Shown piece after piece: positions 33,166 through 44,883 of a DNA stretch of 64,000 bases. Origin of the DNA: Rhizoctonia solani. Its lineage: Eukaryota; Basidiomycota; Agaricomycetes; Cantharellales; Ceratobasidiaceae. The position numbers and the translations under genes were made by a program. Position 1 is the first letter of the stretch, and the number at the start of each line of letters is the position of its first letter. Location: positions 2,790,001-2,854,000 of the forward strand of contig NC_057370.1 of assembly GCF_016906535.1 (NCBI RefSeq), written 5' to 3'. The notes under the pieces were generated by a model. That model was not told the origin of the DNA. It ran no database searches and saw nothing but the letters and a program-made list of their open reading frames with translations.

Positions 33166-33980
33166 ATGACGCGCTGGATCTTTCCTATATTGCTCTCATT
33201 CACTGCATTCGCCAGCGCATTTGCCTCGAATGATACGGCTGTTCATTCACCATAGAATACGACGACCGGGGGAGCAACCAGTGCCATTCAGTCACAAGGG
33301 CACTGTAGTCTTGACGCCCACTGGACCATCATATGCTCCTGCAAATGCATTCAGAGACCAACTCGCGACATGGATCGCTTCCACACCAGACACGCGCTAC
33401 GAAATTGCCCTTGAAACCGATGGGGACCAAGACGATTGGCCACGTTCCTCGGTCAAACTCGTAAGTCTAGACGCGCGCATGCCCATCGATCCAGTTCTAA
33501 CAATTCCCATCTACGGTTACAAGTGCCACCTGACCAGCGCCTATGAGGAATATCTCACTCTCCACAAGACCGTGTCTGGAGATATTTTCGCGCTAGACTA
33601 CCACCTCGACTCGGTTCCCAAATGGCGCATGTCCCCATACACCGTCGGCTATGTATATTGCAAGTACGGATGTCCAAGTCAAGTCCCCCACTCCGGCGTT
33701 TACGTGAGTCATTGTGCATGCATACGGCTCTCGCCTCCTTGACTCTCCTTGCCAAGTCCTCGATTAAAGGTCCCTCCTCCGATGGGTGCGGATGGCCAGC
33801 CGATCAAACCAGTTTCGGAGCAATCGTTTATTCAAAAGTATTGGATGTACATCGTCCCCGCTCTTATCATCCTTCGTAAGTACAACCAGACTACTCCTCT
33901 TCAGTAGCAATGACGCCCATGCGCAATGCGCTTTTCCAGTCGTTCTCCCGGCCGGCCCAGAGGAAGGCGCACCTCAGTGA
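33166..33980 (+). CDS. ER membrane protein complex subunit 10-like protein (EMC10), frame interrupted
   Basis: EMC inserts tail-anchored and multipass proteins into the ER membrane; EMC10 is its lumenal/type I subunit. The start MTRWIFPILLSFTAFASAFA is a clear signal peptide. The lumenal part reads RIRRPGEQPVPFSHKG, then VVLTPTGPSYAPANAFRDQL, YEIALETDGDQDDWPRSSVK and, after an intron, LCHLTSAYEEYLTLHKTVSG and DIFALDYHLDSVP. This order (beta-sandwich with SVK..CHL and hxLDY) and an expected GACP motif fit EMC10. A membrane span YWMYIVPALIILLAM near the C-terminus is followed by a short basic tail. Frame changes near 33232, 33622 and 33970 each need one or two bases. The family call is from pattern, so moderately sure. 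Confidence 0.62.
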
Positions 33981-34881
33981 TAAGCCGTGTACGTCTAGGG
34001 TTCTGTACTTTTATGGTAGTTGTCTACGTCATACCCAGCCCTGCGTCGGTAATTCGATTGTCAATTGTCCATCTATCGGACAAGATATTTCATGTGCGCG
34101 CGGTTCCCATCAATGGGGTTGGCGCGACTCAAAACGAGGGTTCAAGACCAATCCCGATACAGCCTATGATATAAATTGTGTTCATTCAGCCCTGTTGCGT
34201 GCCGAGCGTTGAAATTGAACGCAGTTGCCTACTCATTTAATCTCGCTCGAAAAAAGGTCGCGACCCCTCTCTCCAAAGTGCGACGGGGCGCTGATCGAAG
34301 AACTCCACTTGGCCTTTTTTGATCTTCTGGGGGGCGGGCCTTGTTAAAAAGCCGAGACTCCCCGACTTGATCATGGGCGATTAGCCTTTTTTTTTAAGAC
34401 TCCGCCACGTGGGAGATCGCGTTGTGGGTTTTAATGAACATGGCAACCCCACATTATTCTTCATGTCTGGTCGTGATGCGGTTCGGTCGGAGAGGGGCGA
34501 GATCCTCTCTTTTTTTTTTCGCAGGTCCACATACAGTTGGGGCTTACTCCCAGATGCGTTCCCGCCTCGATTCGATACTGTATCGTAGAGTTTCGTATTG
34601 CTATCGATGGAGCTAGAAAAGCTCTCACACCACAAGACCGTCATTTGTACGTACACAGCATGCGTCATATACATCTGTATTCGCGAGGAACCGGGTTTCG
34701 GAATTTCCGGAACAAGAGCAAGGGGAAGGGGGGGGGGAAGTTTATTTCAAGGGAGGAGAGGGTGGGATGCTCTAATTAAGCGCCGAGCGCATACAAAGCG
34801 CAGATCACCTGAAGCCATGTGGCTCTTCTCTCATGATCATGGAAAATTAACGACAAGTCTAGATCTGCGCACGCAACAACC
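33981..34881. other. Intergenic region, about 900 bases
   Basis: Contains several T- and A-runs (34310-34320, 34386-34396, 34505-34520) and a G-rich patch near 34725-34735. Short open frames on both strands (for example 34381-34674 minus) show no recognisable protein. I checked for a Pol III gene because of the T runs and found no box A/B pair or U6-like core. Confidence 0.4.
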
Positions 34882-36705
34882 ATGTCAACCGAGCCTGGTC
34901 CCGCCGAGTCTAGTCCCACTCCTACTACTGGTACATCAAAGCCCAAACCCAAACTCAACCCCAGCACCAACGCGAGCCCCAACCCCAAACCCCGTAAACG
35001 GTTCGTGGGACGCACGAGCAAGCCTGGCGCGGCGGGGACTCTGTCAGGAACGATCGCGAACCAGATCCCCGAGTCGATTTTGCGAGACCCGTTGTTGCAG
35101 GCTGCTGCAGACCAGCTTCCGCGTAACTATTCATTCGAGATCCACAAGACGGTCCATCATGTTCGGAAGAATGGCGCGAAGATGGTGGCGTTGCAGATGC
35201 CCGAGGGGTTGCAGATGTATGCTTGTACTGTTGCGGATATTATAGAGAGGTAAGTTTTGGGGGAAACGGGGAGGTTACCTTGTTGGGGGATATTAATGAC
35301 AGCGGGATAGGTTCACTGGGCGTTGACGGTTATTATGGGGGATGTTACCTATGGTGCATGTTGCATTGATGATTATACGGCTGTTGCGCTGGGATGTGAT
35401 ATGCTGGTGCATTACGGACACAGTTGCCTTGGTGAGCTATCATATTCTATTGTTTCGTCTCTTGTTCTGATTTGTACAGTGCCGATCGATACCACAACGA
35501 TCAAGACATATACATCTTTGTCGAGATAGCGATTGATTCAGAACACTTGACCAACACAATACGCATGAACTTTCCCAGTTCGCGACATACATTTCGGGAA
35601 AGGCTGCTCACCGACGAGCATATACCGACTGGAGAAAAGATTCACAGCGGCAAACCAGCTCTGGCGATTGAAGCTGCTCCCGAGGACACCAAGGGTAAAT
35701 CCAAGGCGCCAGAAGAGGACCAGCCAACTCGACTCGCACTCGTATCGACGATTCAGTTTGTAGCTGCCGTGCAGAGACTCAAGGATGATTTGTCCGTAGA
35801 AGCGGACCGGCTGGGTTGATCACTGGTTCAGAGTCCGAAGAGTCGGCGCGGCCTAAAATGTGGCACGGTCGGTACGAAGCGATGATCCCTCGCTCAAAGC
35901 CGCTGAGTCCGGGAGAGATCCTCGGATGCACGGCTCCAAGGTTGTCCAACGACGTAGATGCACTGGTGTACGTAGTACAATTTCGTACCCTTTCTTTCAT
36001 ACTGCAGAGTCTAAATCTCTCTCTCCCTTGACTCGTTGGTAAAGTTATGTGGGGACGGACGCTTTCATCTAGAGGCGATGATGATCGCCAACCCGGCGGT
36101 GCCCGCGTTTCGGTACGACCCGTATTCGAAAAAGCTAACGAGGGAACGGTACGACCATGCGGAAATGCGTGAGGTTCGCGCTCAAGCGGTCCGTACAGCC
36201 ACTCAGAGCTTGAGTTCGAGTTTGGATACAGCTGGAAGATGGGGCGTGATCCTTGGTACGTTGGGCAGACAAGGGAGTTTTAGGCAACACCAGGTTCGTT
36301 TACTTTCCCTATGTTTTACTACTGGGGGTGTGCGGTGAGGAGAGAGAAAGAGAGGGTTCGCATAACTCATTTAGGCAATCGTGGAATAGGCTATACAGCA
36401 CCAGTTACGGACTTCGCGGCACACGGTCCCCTACGTCCCGATCCTGCTCTCGGAGCTCTCGCCGGCCAAGCTGGCGTGTTTCGGGCCTCACATTTCGGTG
36501 TTGTGCAGACGTCGTGTCCGCGACTGTCGATTGACTGGGGTATGCGTTTGCACGGCCGTTGCTGAGCCCGTACGAGGCCGCGGTGGTTATGGGAACCCAG
36601 CCGGGGTGGACAGACGGACAATGCGGCGACTATCCGATGGACTTTTACGAAAAGGATAGTGTTTGGGCCAAGGCGAGAACATGGAAGCCCCAGCTGGGTG
36701 TATGA
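34882..36705 (+). CDS. DPH1: Diphthamide biosynthesis protein 1 (2-(3-amino-3-carboxypropyl)histidine synthase subunit 1)
   Basis: With DPH2, this radical-SAM-like [4Fe-4S] enzyme transfers the aminocarboxypropyl group from SAM to the diphthamide histidine of elongation factor 2. After a low-complexity start ([20 protein letters not shown]), conserved sequence begins [49 protein letters not shown] and [20 protein letters not shown]. All three expected cluster cysteines are visible: [18 protein letters not shown] in exon 2, and [11 protein letters not shown] near the end. Other landmarks are [40 protein letters not shown] (here [10 protein letters not shown]) and SPYEAAVV. Exon 1 ends at 35249 and exon 2 starts at 35311. 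Single-base losses are inferred near 35320 and 35505. Stop TGA at 36703-36705. Confidence 0.9.
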
Positions 36706-37760
36706 ATAGCGTTAAACGAGTTCTTTTGCCTTTTCCCTCGCCTTGGTGATTCTCGAGCTCCCTTTTGCTATGCGTAACAAGGCAAAAAAAAAGTGCACGT
36801 GAGAGAGAGAGACGAGACAAACAAACTCGCACACAAAAGCCGAACAATGGCATAATATTGCCCTCTGCCCTATATGCGAGGGGGGTAAATGGATACTGCC
36901 GAACAGGTGGGATTCTCCGACGAAATGCGGAACGAGAGTCCGGCGCAGAGGGGACTCCGGACGGCGTATACTGTACATGTGACGAGTACCCTCGGTGAAT
37001 ATTTGATCATGATTCGATGGATATATGGCTCCGTGGCCGGAATCAAATCATCCGGTCGGGAGGTGTTTATATGAATTTGGGAACAGACGGCGGGACGTGT
37101 GACGTTTTATTTTCTACTCCTCTGGGTGTTTGAAATCTTACTTGAGCAGACCTTGCCGATTTTTTCTCCCCCTCTCTCCCTCTCTCCTCGATCCGTCTGA
37201 TAGTTTGCACACTGATATAGTCAAGGGTGTGTGAAACAGGGGCAGTGCTTTTGAGCGTATATAGAGTGTTGGCTGGTAACGCAGGATAAGCGCAGGCCGG
37301 GAGTTGTGTACGGTGGTTTGTACTTGTCGGGCGTAAGGGATGTCCGACGGTGTCGCAGTGTCATCGTAGCAGTACAAATTTGCTAGATCTGGGGCTGGCT
37401 CGGGTCCAACCTGGGGTCGTCTTATAACGCGCTTGGTCTGGTGTGATCTCTTTGGACTGCTTTCGCCCTCTTTGTCGCTTCCAGCAGCCGGCCACGACTT
37501 TGTCCCAACACAGATCGCCCATCGGCTCCCATCATCAGGACATCGAACAAACAACAACAACAAGCCAACACGACTTGTCAACACGCATTTGGTTAATCGC
37601 CCCGCCGCGGCCCTTCTTGCGCTCATCTGTCCTTTGTGACTAGACGCCTGTTGCTTGTTGCACAACTCCATACTCATAATCTCATAATTTCCCACAATTT
37701 CCCACAATTTGATCCATAAGCCGACCTGCACTAGTGCCTCTAACTCGAAACTCTGTCTAT
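36706..37760. other. Intergenic region upstream of the forkhead gene
   Basis: About 1 kb. A 197-codon open frame on the minus strand (37138-37731) is the largest, but its composition is not protein-like and it lies over the presumed forkhead promoter and 5' leader. Short direct AC/GA runs (gagagagagaga near 36802) are present. No gene supported. Confidence 0.45.
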
Positions 37761-37764
37761 CCCA

Positions 37765-39282
37765 ATGATATACTCCCTCGCTTCCCGCTGCCCCCTACCG
37801 CCCCAACGGCCAACCGGCCCATGTCGCCCGCCATGTGTCCCAAACACAGCGACACCACCCTTACCGCGACACATCCCGAGGTCCTGCCGATGCCCCCGAC
37901 GCCCACGATGCCTACCGCTACGACGACCGCCCTGCCGGTGCCTATGACCAGTACAAGTATGTGTCTATCTCATTCCCCATGCCTTGCCCACAGACTCACC
38001 CCATGTGCAGTGGCGGCAGCCCCAACTACCAGGCTCAAAGCCCCTTGCCGGGAGCGGCCCATCCACCCCCGCCCCCTCCACCGCCACAAGAGTACCCACC
38101 CTCGACCGGCACGTCGCCCCACACGCCTGCCCAGCTGCCAGGCCACCCCCATGCTCCTCCACCGCCACATCCCGCCTACCACGACGTCGCTGCCCCGGGC
38201 TACCACCCAGCCCCGAGCGCTCTCTACTCGGCATCCACCTATGGTAATCTCAACGGACAAGGCCTCGATCCGGCAGAGCTCCCCAACGATCTGAGTGCCT
38301 TGGCCGACGCTCATCCCGGCCAGAAACCCCCGTACCCGTACTCGACCATCATTCGCTACGCGATCCAGGGCAGTCCCCGTCAACGGCTTACTCTGTCGGA
38401 GCTCTATGACTATGGAAGCCCGGTCCGTTTTCATTGCTTGCTCGTTCATTCCAATGCTCATTTTTTTTTTCTCTCATTTGGTCTAGTTTCCCGTGGTTCA
38501 AAACAGCAGGGAGTGGATGGAAGGTACCTGTCATCATTAGCCACAATCCGTACGCCGCTAACCGTCGATCCGTAGAACTCGGTACGGCAACCTGTCCTTG
38601 AACCGGTGCTTCGAAAAGGTCCCTCGGCCAATCACCGAGCCTGGAAAGGGATCATACTGGACTGTCAACTTGAACGGCCCTGAGGGCACCCGCCGTGTCC
38701 GTAAGCGTCGATCCAAAAAGGCCAAGATTGAAGGGAGGCAGGAAACGATGCGGGTAGCCAGGGCCCGTCGGCCACGGACACTGCATCACCGAGTGCTCCT
38801 ACTCCCTCGCCTCCACCGCCAATCACCGGCGCCAACAGCTCGCCGCTTCCCCCACCCGGCCAGAACGGCTACCCGTCCAACTGGTCTAATGAGAACGAGC
38901 GTTGGCAGCAACAGCACACGCCTACTCCTCAGCCTCCGCCACCTCCCGGTCAGAATGGCTATCTCCAGTATCCTCCTGTGGCCCGGATAGCTACGCTCCC
39001 AACCCGGCTAATCCTGTGCTCTTTAATCGCCAACCGGCGGGTGGATATCCCCAGCAGCAACGTCCGGTCCCAACCAGCACTTGGCCCCACCACCAACCGG
39101 CTGCTTCGTCCTGGCCTCATCCTAGGGCAGATGCACCGGCACCGCAAACGTCCATGCCACAAACATACCCTCCTCCCCCGCCCCCGACGACCAACGGTCA
39201 GCGTCCTGTATCGTCCGCTGCCCAATCCGACGCGTCGGGTAATCACCAGAGCCTAAATTGTTTTCCAGCGCGTTGTCTTTGA
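37765..39282 (+). CDS. Forkhead (winged-helix) transcription factor, frame interrupted
   Basis: Nuclear DNA-binding regulator. A Pro/His/Tyr-rich N-terminal half (for example [32 protein letters not shown]) leads into the forkhead domain [42 protein letters not shown], a recognition helix [13 protein letters not shown] and [16 protein letters not shown], then the basic wing [12 protein letters not shown]. The domain is split by two introns (about 38419-38490 and 38527-38575). Two-base losses near 38416 (TATATG to TATG) and 38592 (CACAAC to CAAC) break it. The C-terminal half is a Pro-rich activation-like region ([31 protein letters not shown]) that changes frame more than once. The start codon is uncertain: 37765 is the first ATG with good upstream context, and MSPAM at about 37821 is another. 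No subfamily (FKH1/2, HCM1) can be assigned. Confidence 0.82.
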
Positions 39283-41098
39283 TATCTACGGCAGAGTATA
39301 ATAGTAGACCTATGCTCGGTCCAATAGTAGATGTCCCAGCACAACCCCTTTTCTGTATGTATTGAGTCGTTACTGCACTGGTGCTTTTAATTGTAGCTCG
39401 TTCCTTCCCTCTTTTGTTAAATTCCCTTTTGGCTTCTATGAACCATCATTGTCGATAATTTTTATCCATATCGTTTATCCTGTATGTCTGGTTGACATTA
39501 TCCATACCCTCGTTTCTTTTTGTGGAATTCATGTCCGTTGTTGTTTCGGTCTATCGGTATCATAGAACACTCGCTCCACACTTCGATTGTACCCTTGCTC
39601 TCTCTGGTTATCCTAGTTCCTGTCGTTTCAAGTTTTGTTCTTCACTGCTATAATGTACATTGGGTTGATCTTTGACATCACTTGGGCTGTGCTAAGCAGG
39701 GACTTCAGATCTCGAAAGAAAAAATATCCCCAACAGCTGTTCATATCCCGACGGTGCGTGCTCATGTACATCACCCAGGAACGTGCCACATTCCGGAACC
39801 GAAAAAAGTGAGCGCGATGTCTCTGTGAGTGCTTGTGGACGCGTCGCGTCGTGTCGAGAACGTGGTGGCTTGTTGTTGTGTTAGTGGCCCAAATCTAAAA
39901 CTTGAGTTTAATTTTGTGAACGTGGATTGGTCGTGTGTGCATCGTCAACGTTGTGGCGAGCTTAAATTACGAGTGGCTCGTGTCTGTATGTCGATCTGCT
40001 TTTTTTCTCACCCTACAGAGCGGTTGATCCAACTCCTCCCCCCTCTCTATCCCCCGCCTCCTTGGAGGAATTTTCTTCACATTCTTGTCGTCGTCATTGT
40101 GAAAAACAATGTGCGTATGCACACTTCCATCGCATCAACACCCGAAGATCACACACAGAAGGACAAAAACACATCCGGGCCGGATGATGGCATAAGCCAA
40201 GACAAGAAATGGCAACATAAAAAACACACACACGCGCGCGCGCAATTACAACTCGTTTCGCTTTTTTTCTCTATTTATTTTTTCAGGATTATGCTATTTG
40301 TTTTACGTCGCGTGATGTTGTAATAGCGTAATGATAGTAAATGCTCACGGTGCTCGCGTGGTTGTGTCTGTGCGTATGAGGCGTAGCGCTCCTTTCGATG
40401 TCGAGATTGATTGCCGATTTGCAGGTAAGGTGTGTGGGGGAGGGGGAGGAGAACCACGTGTATCATAGTGCGCACCTGAGTGTGCCTTGTCTTGGTTTTT
40501 ATAGTTTATGCGGGGAGAAGGTGTGGGGGTTATTCTAGGGTGTATGTATGCGCATGTATAATATTTTATCGAAGCGAATCGTCTTGGGCCAGTATATGTA
40601 TTGTCACGTTCTATTCAGTGAAACGTTTCCTAAAATATCTTTCTTCTGTATTTATCGGCGGGGAGGGTCAGGAGTTTGTGAGCCGTACTGTTCTTCGGGG
40701 CTTCTTCGAGTCTGGAGAAGTGTGTGTCAAACGGCAAAGTACTGTACTTGTCCTCATGTGACCATGCGCATCGATACTATCGCAAGACATATGATTTCGT
40801 GTTGGGAGGTTCGCCGAATCAAGGAATGCAGCTTGATAGAAACGGGAGAGCTACTAGTGGCTTGATATTCCGTCTGCAAGAACGGTTTGACTCGTTTACA
40901 ATTGATTGGAATGATTGGAGGCGATGATTATGGGCTCATGGGAGTTGGTGAAATGCAATATATTGTCTTGATTTCAGTTCAATTCCTACTTAAGTGTACA
41001 TTCTTATTTCAGTATTTTAACCTTGTGCGGTGATGGAATGGGACTGAAATGTGGGAACGCCGTGGTAGGCCTTGTATATTGATAAGGAAGCTCCCTTG
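39283..41098. other. Gene-poor region with alternating CA/CG run
   Basis: About 1.8 kb without a supported gene. The largest open frame (39829-40323, 164 codons) has an unnatural composition. A run of alternating purine-pyrimidine bases, cacacacacgcgcgcgcgc, lies near 40219-40239. The 39300-39660 part is T-rich and may be the forkhead 3' untranslated region. Confidence 0.45.
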
Positions 41099-41500
41099 TC
41101 ATTGTCCTGTGTTCCTCGGTGTTTGTGGCGAGGCGAGCACGGCATGAGTATCCTCATGACGGTGAATAAGAGTGATGACGAACACGACAAGAGCAATTGT
41201 GGCGACACCAACCACAACTCTGGCTACACTAGGGACTTTGCTATTGGTTTTAAGTGCTGATACATACACTGTCGCACGCATGAATGGTTTGTGACATCTA
41301 CTTACTTTGTGCTTCCCGTAGGAATGGTATTACCATTAGACAGTTGTGCATAAACGCCACAAATCGTTATAATACATTCCCAGCAACAATTAACCTTTGT
41401 GCGGTTATCGATTGGCCGTCGTCATTTCTTGATCTGTTCTACAAGAGGCTACTGTAAACAACATGGTTGCGCCAGCCATTGAAACATTGCTTCCTATGTG
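41099..41500 (-). CDS. Candidate small single-pass membrane protein (weak)
   Basis: On the minus strand, a last exon (about 41270-41099) encodes NSKVPSVARVVVGVATIALV followed by VFVITLIHRHEDTHAV, a good transmembrane span with a short polar tail and a stop. Just upstream, separated by what looks like an intron with donor GTAAGTAG near 41312, is a Cys-containing segment NCCWECIITICGVYAQLSNG followed by NTIPTGSTK. Before that is MAGATMLFTVASCRTDQEM. This layout (short Cys-rich ectodomain, Ser/Thr linker, one span) occurs in many Agaricomycete surface proteins, but exon borders and start are guesses, and the call could be wrong. Confidence 0.3.
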
Positions 41501-42364
41501 TATCGTTGATACTATCTTATCTGAGAGTATCCCAAAAAGTCTTTTAGGTACGAGGTGTCTGTTGAAATCCATACGCTTATGTACTGTCAACTTTAGAGCT
41601 GCCGGCGGCATTTGGTGTTGACAGCTTTAAATTTTCTATGAAACTGAATGCTTGATAGTATATCCTCACCATTAGTGTACGAGCTTGTGTGGGAGTCTAT
41701 TGTAAAAACTTGTGGTTCGGTTGGATAGAGCGTAAGGGTGCTAAAATCGGTGGACTTATCTGTATCGAAATAGCTTGTTTTTCGTTGGTGCTGTAAGCTC
41801 GGGATCAGTCTTATGCCGTCAATAAAACAGCGTTCATAAAAAACAAGTCGTGCTCAGGTCGGTTATTATAAAGCCAAGGATCGAGGGGCGGCAAGTGGTT
41901 CAGTTTGCATTAAACAACCCCTGTTTCAGGTAACTATTGTTAAGAAGGGTACAACTAGGTATCCAGTCAGCCGTGTGAGCCCGCACCAGCTTAACTATCG
42001 GATTTGCATTGAATGAAGCGTACAACAGGGTGAAAATATCCAACAGACGAATGTATTGTTGACTCTATAGAGGAAGATTCATACAGGACTTGAATGGCTA
42101 TCCAATAATACCAATGTATAGACGAATCAATTACCTCATGATGAACCGTATTCGAATTGTGCCTAGAAGCTGGCCACGCTAGAAGGAGTCAATTCAAGAC
42201 AATTCCAAGCGACGTCAAGTGGATATCACTCTTGCTCTGACCAGGGTGGACGAAGGAGGTATTATTGTCGGTAATAGTTTACAATATCTTGTTTTCGGCG
42301 CTTATTTGACTCACAAAGTGTGTATCACGTGTTGAATTTGACTTGTCTCTGCTCGACGTCAACC
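41501..42364. promoter_or_regulatory. Intergenic region upstream of cactin
   Basis: About 860 bases. No supported exon. It should include the cactin promoter. I see no recognisable element beyond AT-rich sequence. Confidence 0.35.
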
Positions 42365-44883
42365 ATGGGCCGCTCACGTTCTCGCTCTCCTACTAGGCAT
42401 TCTTCATCCCGACGGGATAGGTCGACGGAGCATGATAGGGAGCGAGACTCTAAAAAATCTCGGCGACATGATGATTATGACAGCGATTCACGACGGAAAC
42501 GTCACAGGAGCCGGAGTCGGGAGAAGGAGGACCGTGAGCGAGATAGGCACCGCTCGAAAAAGACCAGAAGTCGGAGCCGAAGCAAAGAGCGTGACCGTGA
42601 TCGGAAAGAAAAGTGAGTGTTTCATCTTCTCGAGAAGCTTGCTCAATGCCGATTAATGCTTGGTAGAAAGCGAGACAGGTCATCCGAGCGAGCTGCTCGC
42701 AAGGCGGATAAACGCCGTGAAAGGGAAGAGTTGGGCGCATCGCTCCCCACGGTTGCGGCGGAACTGAGTGCATATGATGCCCTGGATAACCCATTCCATG
42801 ACGCCAACTTGAACCAGCAGTTCAAGTGGCACAAGAAGACCGAGAAGGAGAAAAAGGCTGGCATTAGTGTACAAGAATCACAACGTAGAGAGGCCACACG
42901 AAGACAGGAGGCCAAAGTAAGTATTTTGATGTTTATGATGACTCGAGAAGATCCTGAAGGTGCTTTGGCGCAGGAAGAACTTGAACGCCTTAACAAGCGT
43001 CGCGCTGAGCGCGAGATAGAACAACAACTTCGGGAAGAAGAGGATGCTCGAATGCAACGATTGGCCGAATCTGCTCAAATGGCTGAATGGATATCAAAAG
43101 AAGGAGACTTTCAGCTGGAGCAGGAGAGGCGTCGTGCGGGCATTCGCCTCAAGGAGAAACGTGGCAAGGCCATTGACTTCCTTGTTCTTAACCTCAAATT
43201 TGCTACGGATGCTAGTGGGGATGTAGACGACGGTCTGGGTTTAGATGACATTGGGCTTGAGATTGATTTTGATGAGCCGTATGCAATCTTTGAGGTTTGT
43301 AATGCCCAACTATCACCAAATTATTTACTTACCCTTTTGCAGAATTTGTCGTTGGAGCAAACGGAGGAATTACATGACGATATCCAAAAATACTTGTCGC
43401 TTGAACAGTCTCAGACCAATATTGATTTCTGGACGGTATGTCTCTATATCCTCATTATTAAATTATATTATTCAACCCATTTTATCGTAGAATATGATGG
43501 TGGTGTGCAAGGATCGTTTGGATCAACTTCATTCCAATACGATGGGAAATAACAACAGTGTTGAATCGGATATTTCCTCTCTCTTGTCCGGAAAGACATA
43601 CGACCAACTCTCCCAATTGCAACGACAAATCCAAACTAAGCTTTCCAGTGGAGAACCCATTGATGTTGACTATTGGGAGGGTCTTCTCAAGAGTTTGTTG
43701 GTCTGGAAAGCAAAGGTAACTTGTTAACCGTTTACTTCTTGGGATTTCGACTCACTTTACAATAGGCTAAACTCAAATCATTGCACGAGGCTGTCGTCCG
43801 GAATCGGTTGGAACAGCTTCGCAGGAGACAGCGAGACGAGGCATTCCAAGCTCAATCCGAACTCCTTGCTGCTGCTACATCACGCAACAGGGCCTTTGGT
43901 GGCGACATGCATGCAGATGCTGGAAAAGACACTGAAGAACCTGCAGTTAAGGAACAAGAGGATATTGAGCCGTATGAACGTGGAATGAGTCCCGAGCTCA
44001 TTGATATTAGTAAACTTCCGTACGAAGAACGGCAGGTTGACATTATTGATATTGTGGAAGATTTGGCCCAATTGGTGAGTTGGATTACATTGATTTTTTT
44101 TATAGTTATCACTGATGGCTTTGCAGTTTACCAAAAGACGCGCCATCACATCCACCTTGTTTGTACCTAAAGCATCCAAGCCAGAGGTCGTTGTCACTGA
44201 AGGAGTTGTTGTTGACACCGGCGCATCATCTGCCGCTGACATCGAGTCGGAGGCTTTGTACCGCGCCGAGGCCGAGAAGAACATGGATGAAGAAGAGGAA
44301 CTCTACAATCTAGAGGAGCTGATCGTGAACCCAACTACCTATACATGGGAAGACAAATATCGACCTCGCAAACCGCGTTACTTCAATCGTATACACACAG
44401 GTTACGAATGGAACAAATACAATCAGACCCATTACGAGTAGGTTCTTCGTGTGTTTGGATTCTTGAAGATACTCATGGGTTTTTTATAGTACCGATAACC
44501 CTCCACCCAAGGTTGTTCAGGGCTATAAATTCAATATTTTCTACCCGGACCTCATCGACAAAAGCAAAGCACCTACTTACAAGATTGTCAAAGAACCTGG
44601 AAACGAGGATACAGTGCTCCTTCATTTCACTGCCGGTCCACCTTACGAAGATATCGCCTTCCGAGTCGTCAACCGTGAATGGGAATATTCTCACAAAAGG
44701 TACGCCTGGTATAACCGCACGAGAAACCAGTCTAACATGTTACCGATAAACAGAGGATTCCGCAGTAGTTTTGACAGAGGTTGCTTGTCACTTTGGTTCA
44801 ATTTCAGGCGCAACGTAAGTCGATCTCTTTATCAGCTGCCCATAGCTCACGCTAATAACTTTAATCAGTACTACCGCAAATAG
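42365..44883 (+). CDS. Cactin, spliceosome-associated protein
   Basis: Cactin joins the catalytic (C complex) spliceosome and is needed for accurate splicing. Ten exons (42365-42612, 42667-42916, 42974-43294, 43343-43435, 43491-43715, 43766-44074, 44127-44437, 44490-44699, 44754-44814, 44869-44883) join in exact phase to 680 codons, with no frame damage. The N-terminus MGRSRSRSPTRHSSSRRDRS is an RS-like basic/acidic region. The mid-domain has DNPFHDANLNQQFKWHKK and ARMQRLAESAQMAEW, RGKAIDFLVLNLKF. The C-terminal cactin domain shows YTWEDKYRPRKPRYFNRIHT, GYEWNKYNQTHYD, PPPKVVQGYKFNIFYPDL and ends in FNFRRNYYRK, the canonical terminus with a 15-nt last exon. Normal length for fungi. Confidence 0.96.

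Noticed and set aside
34250..34420. Possible Pol III gene suggested by several T runs
   Set aside because: No box A/B pair with tRNA spacing, no U6-like core and no foldable tRNA.
37138..37731. A 197-codon open frame on the minus strand upstream of the forkhead gene
   Set aside because: No recognisable motif, composition mixes many rare-looking Cys/Trp/Arg clusters, and it overlies the forkhead leader. Treated as chance.
39829..40323. A 164-codon plus-strand frame in the gene-poor region
   Set aside because: It includes the translated CA/CG repeat and lacks any protein-like pattern.
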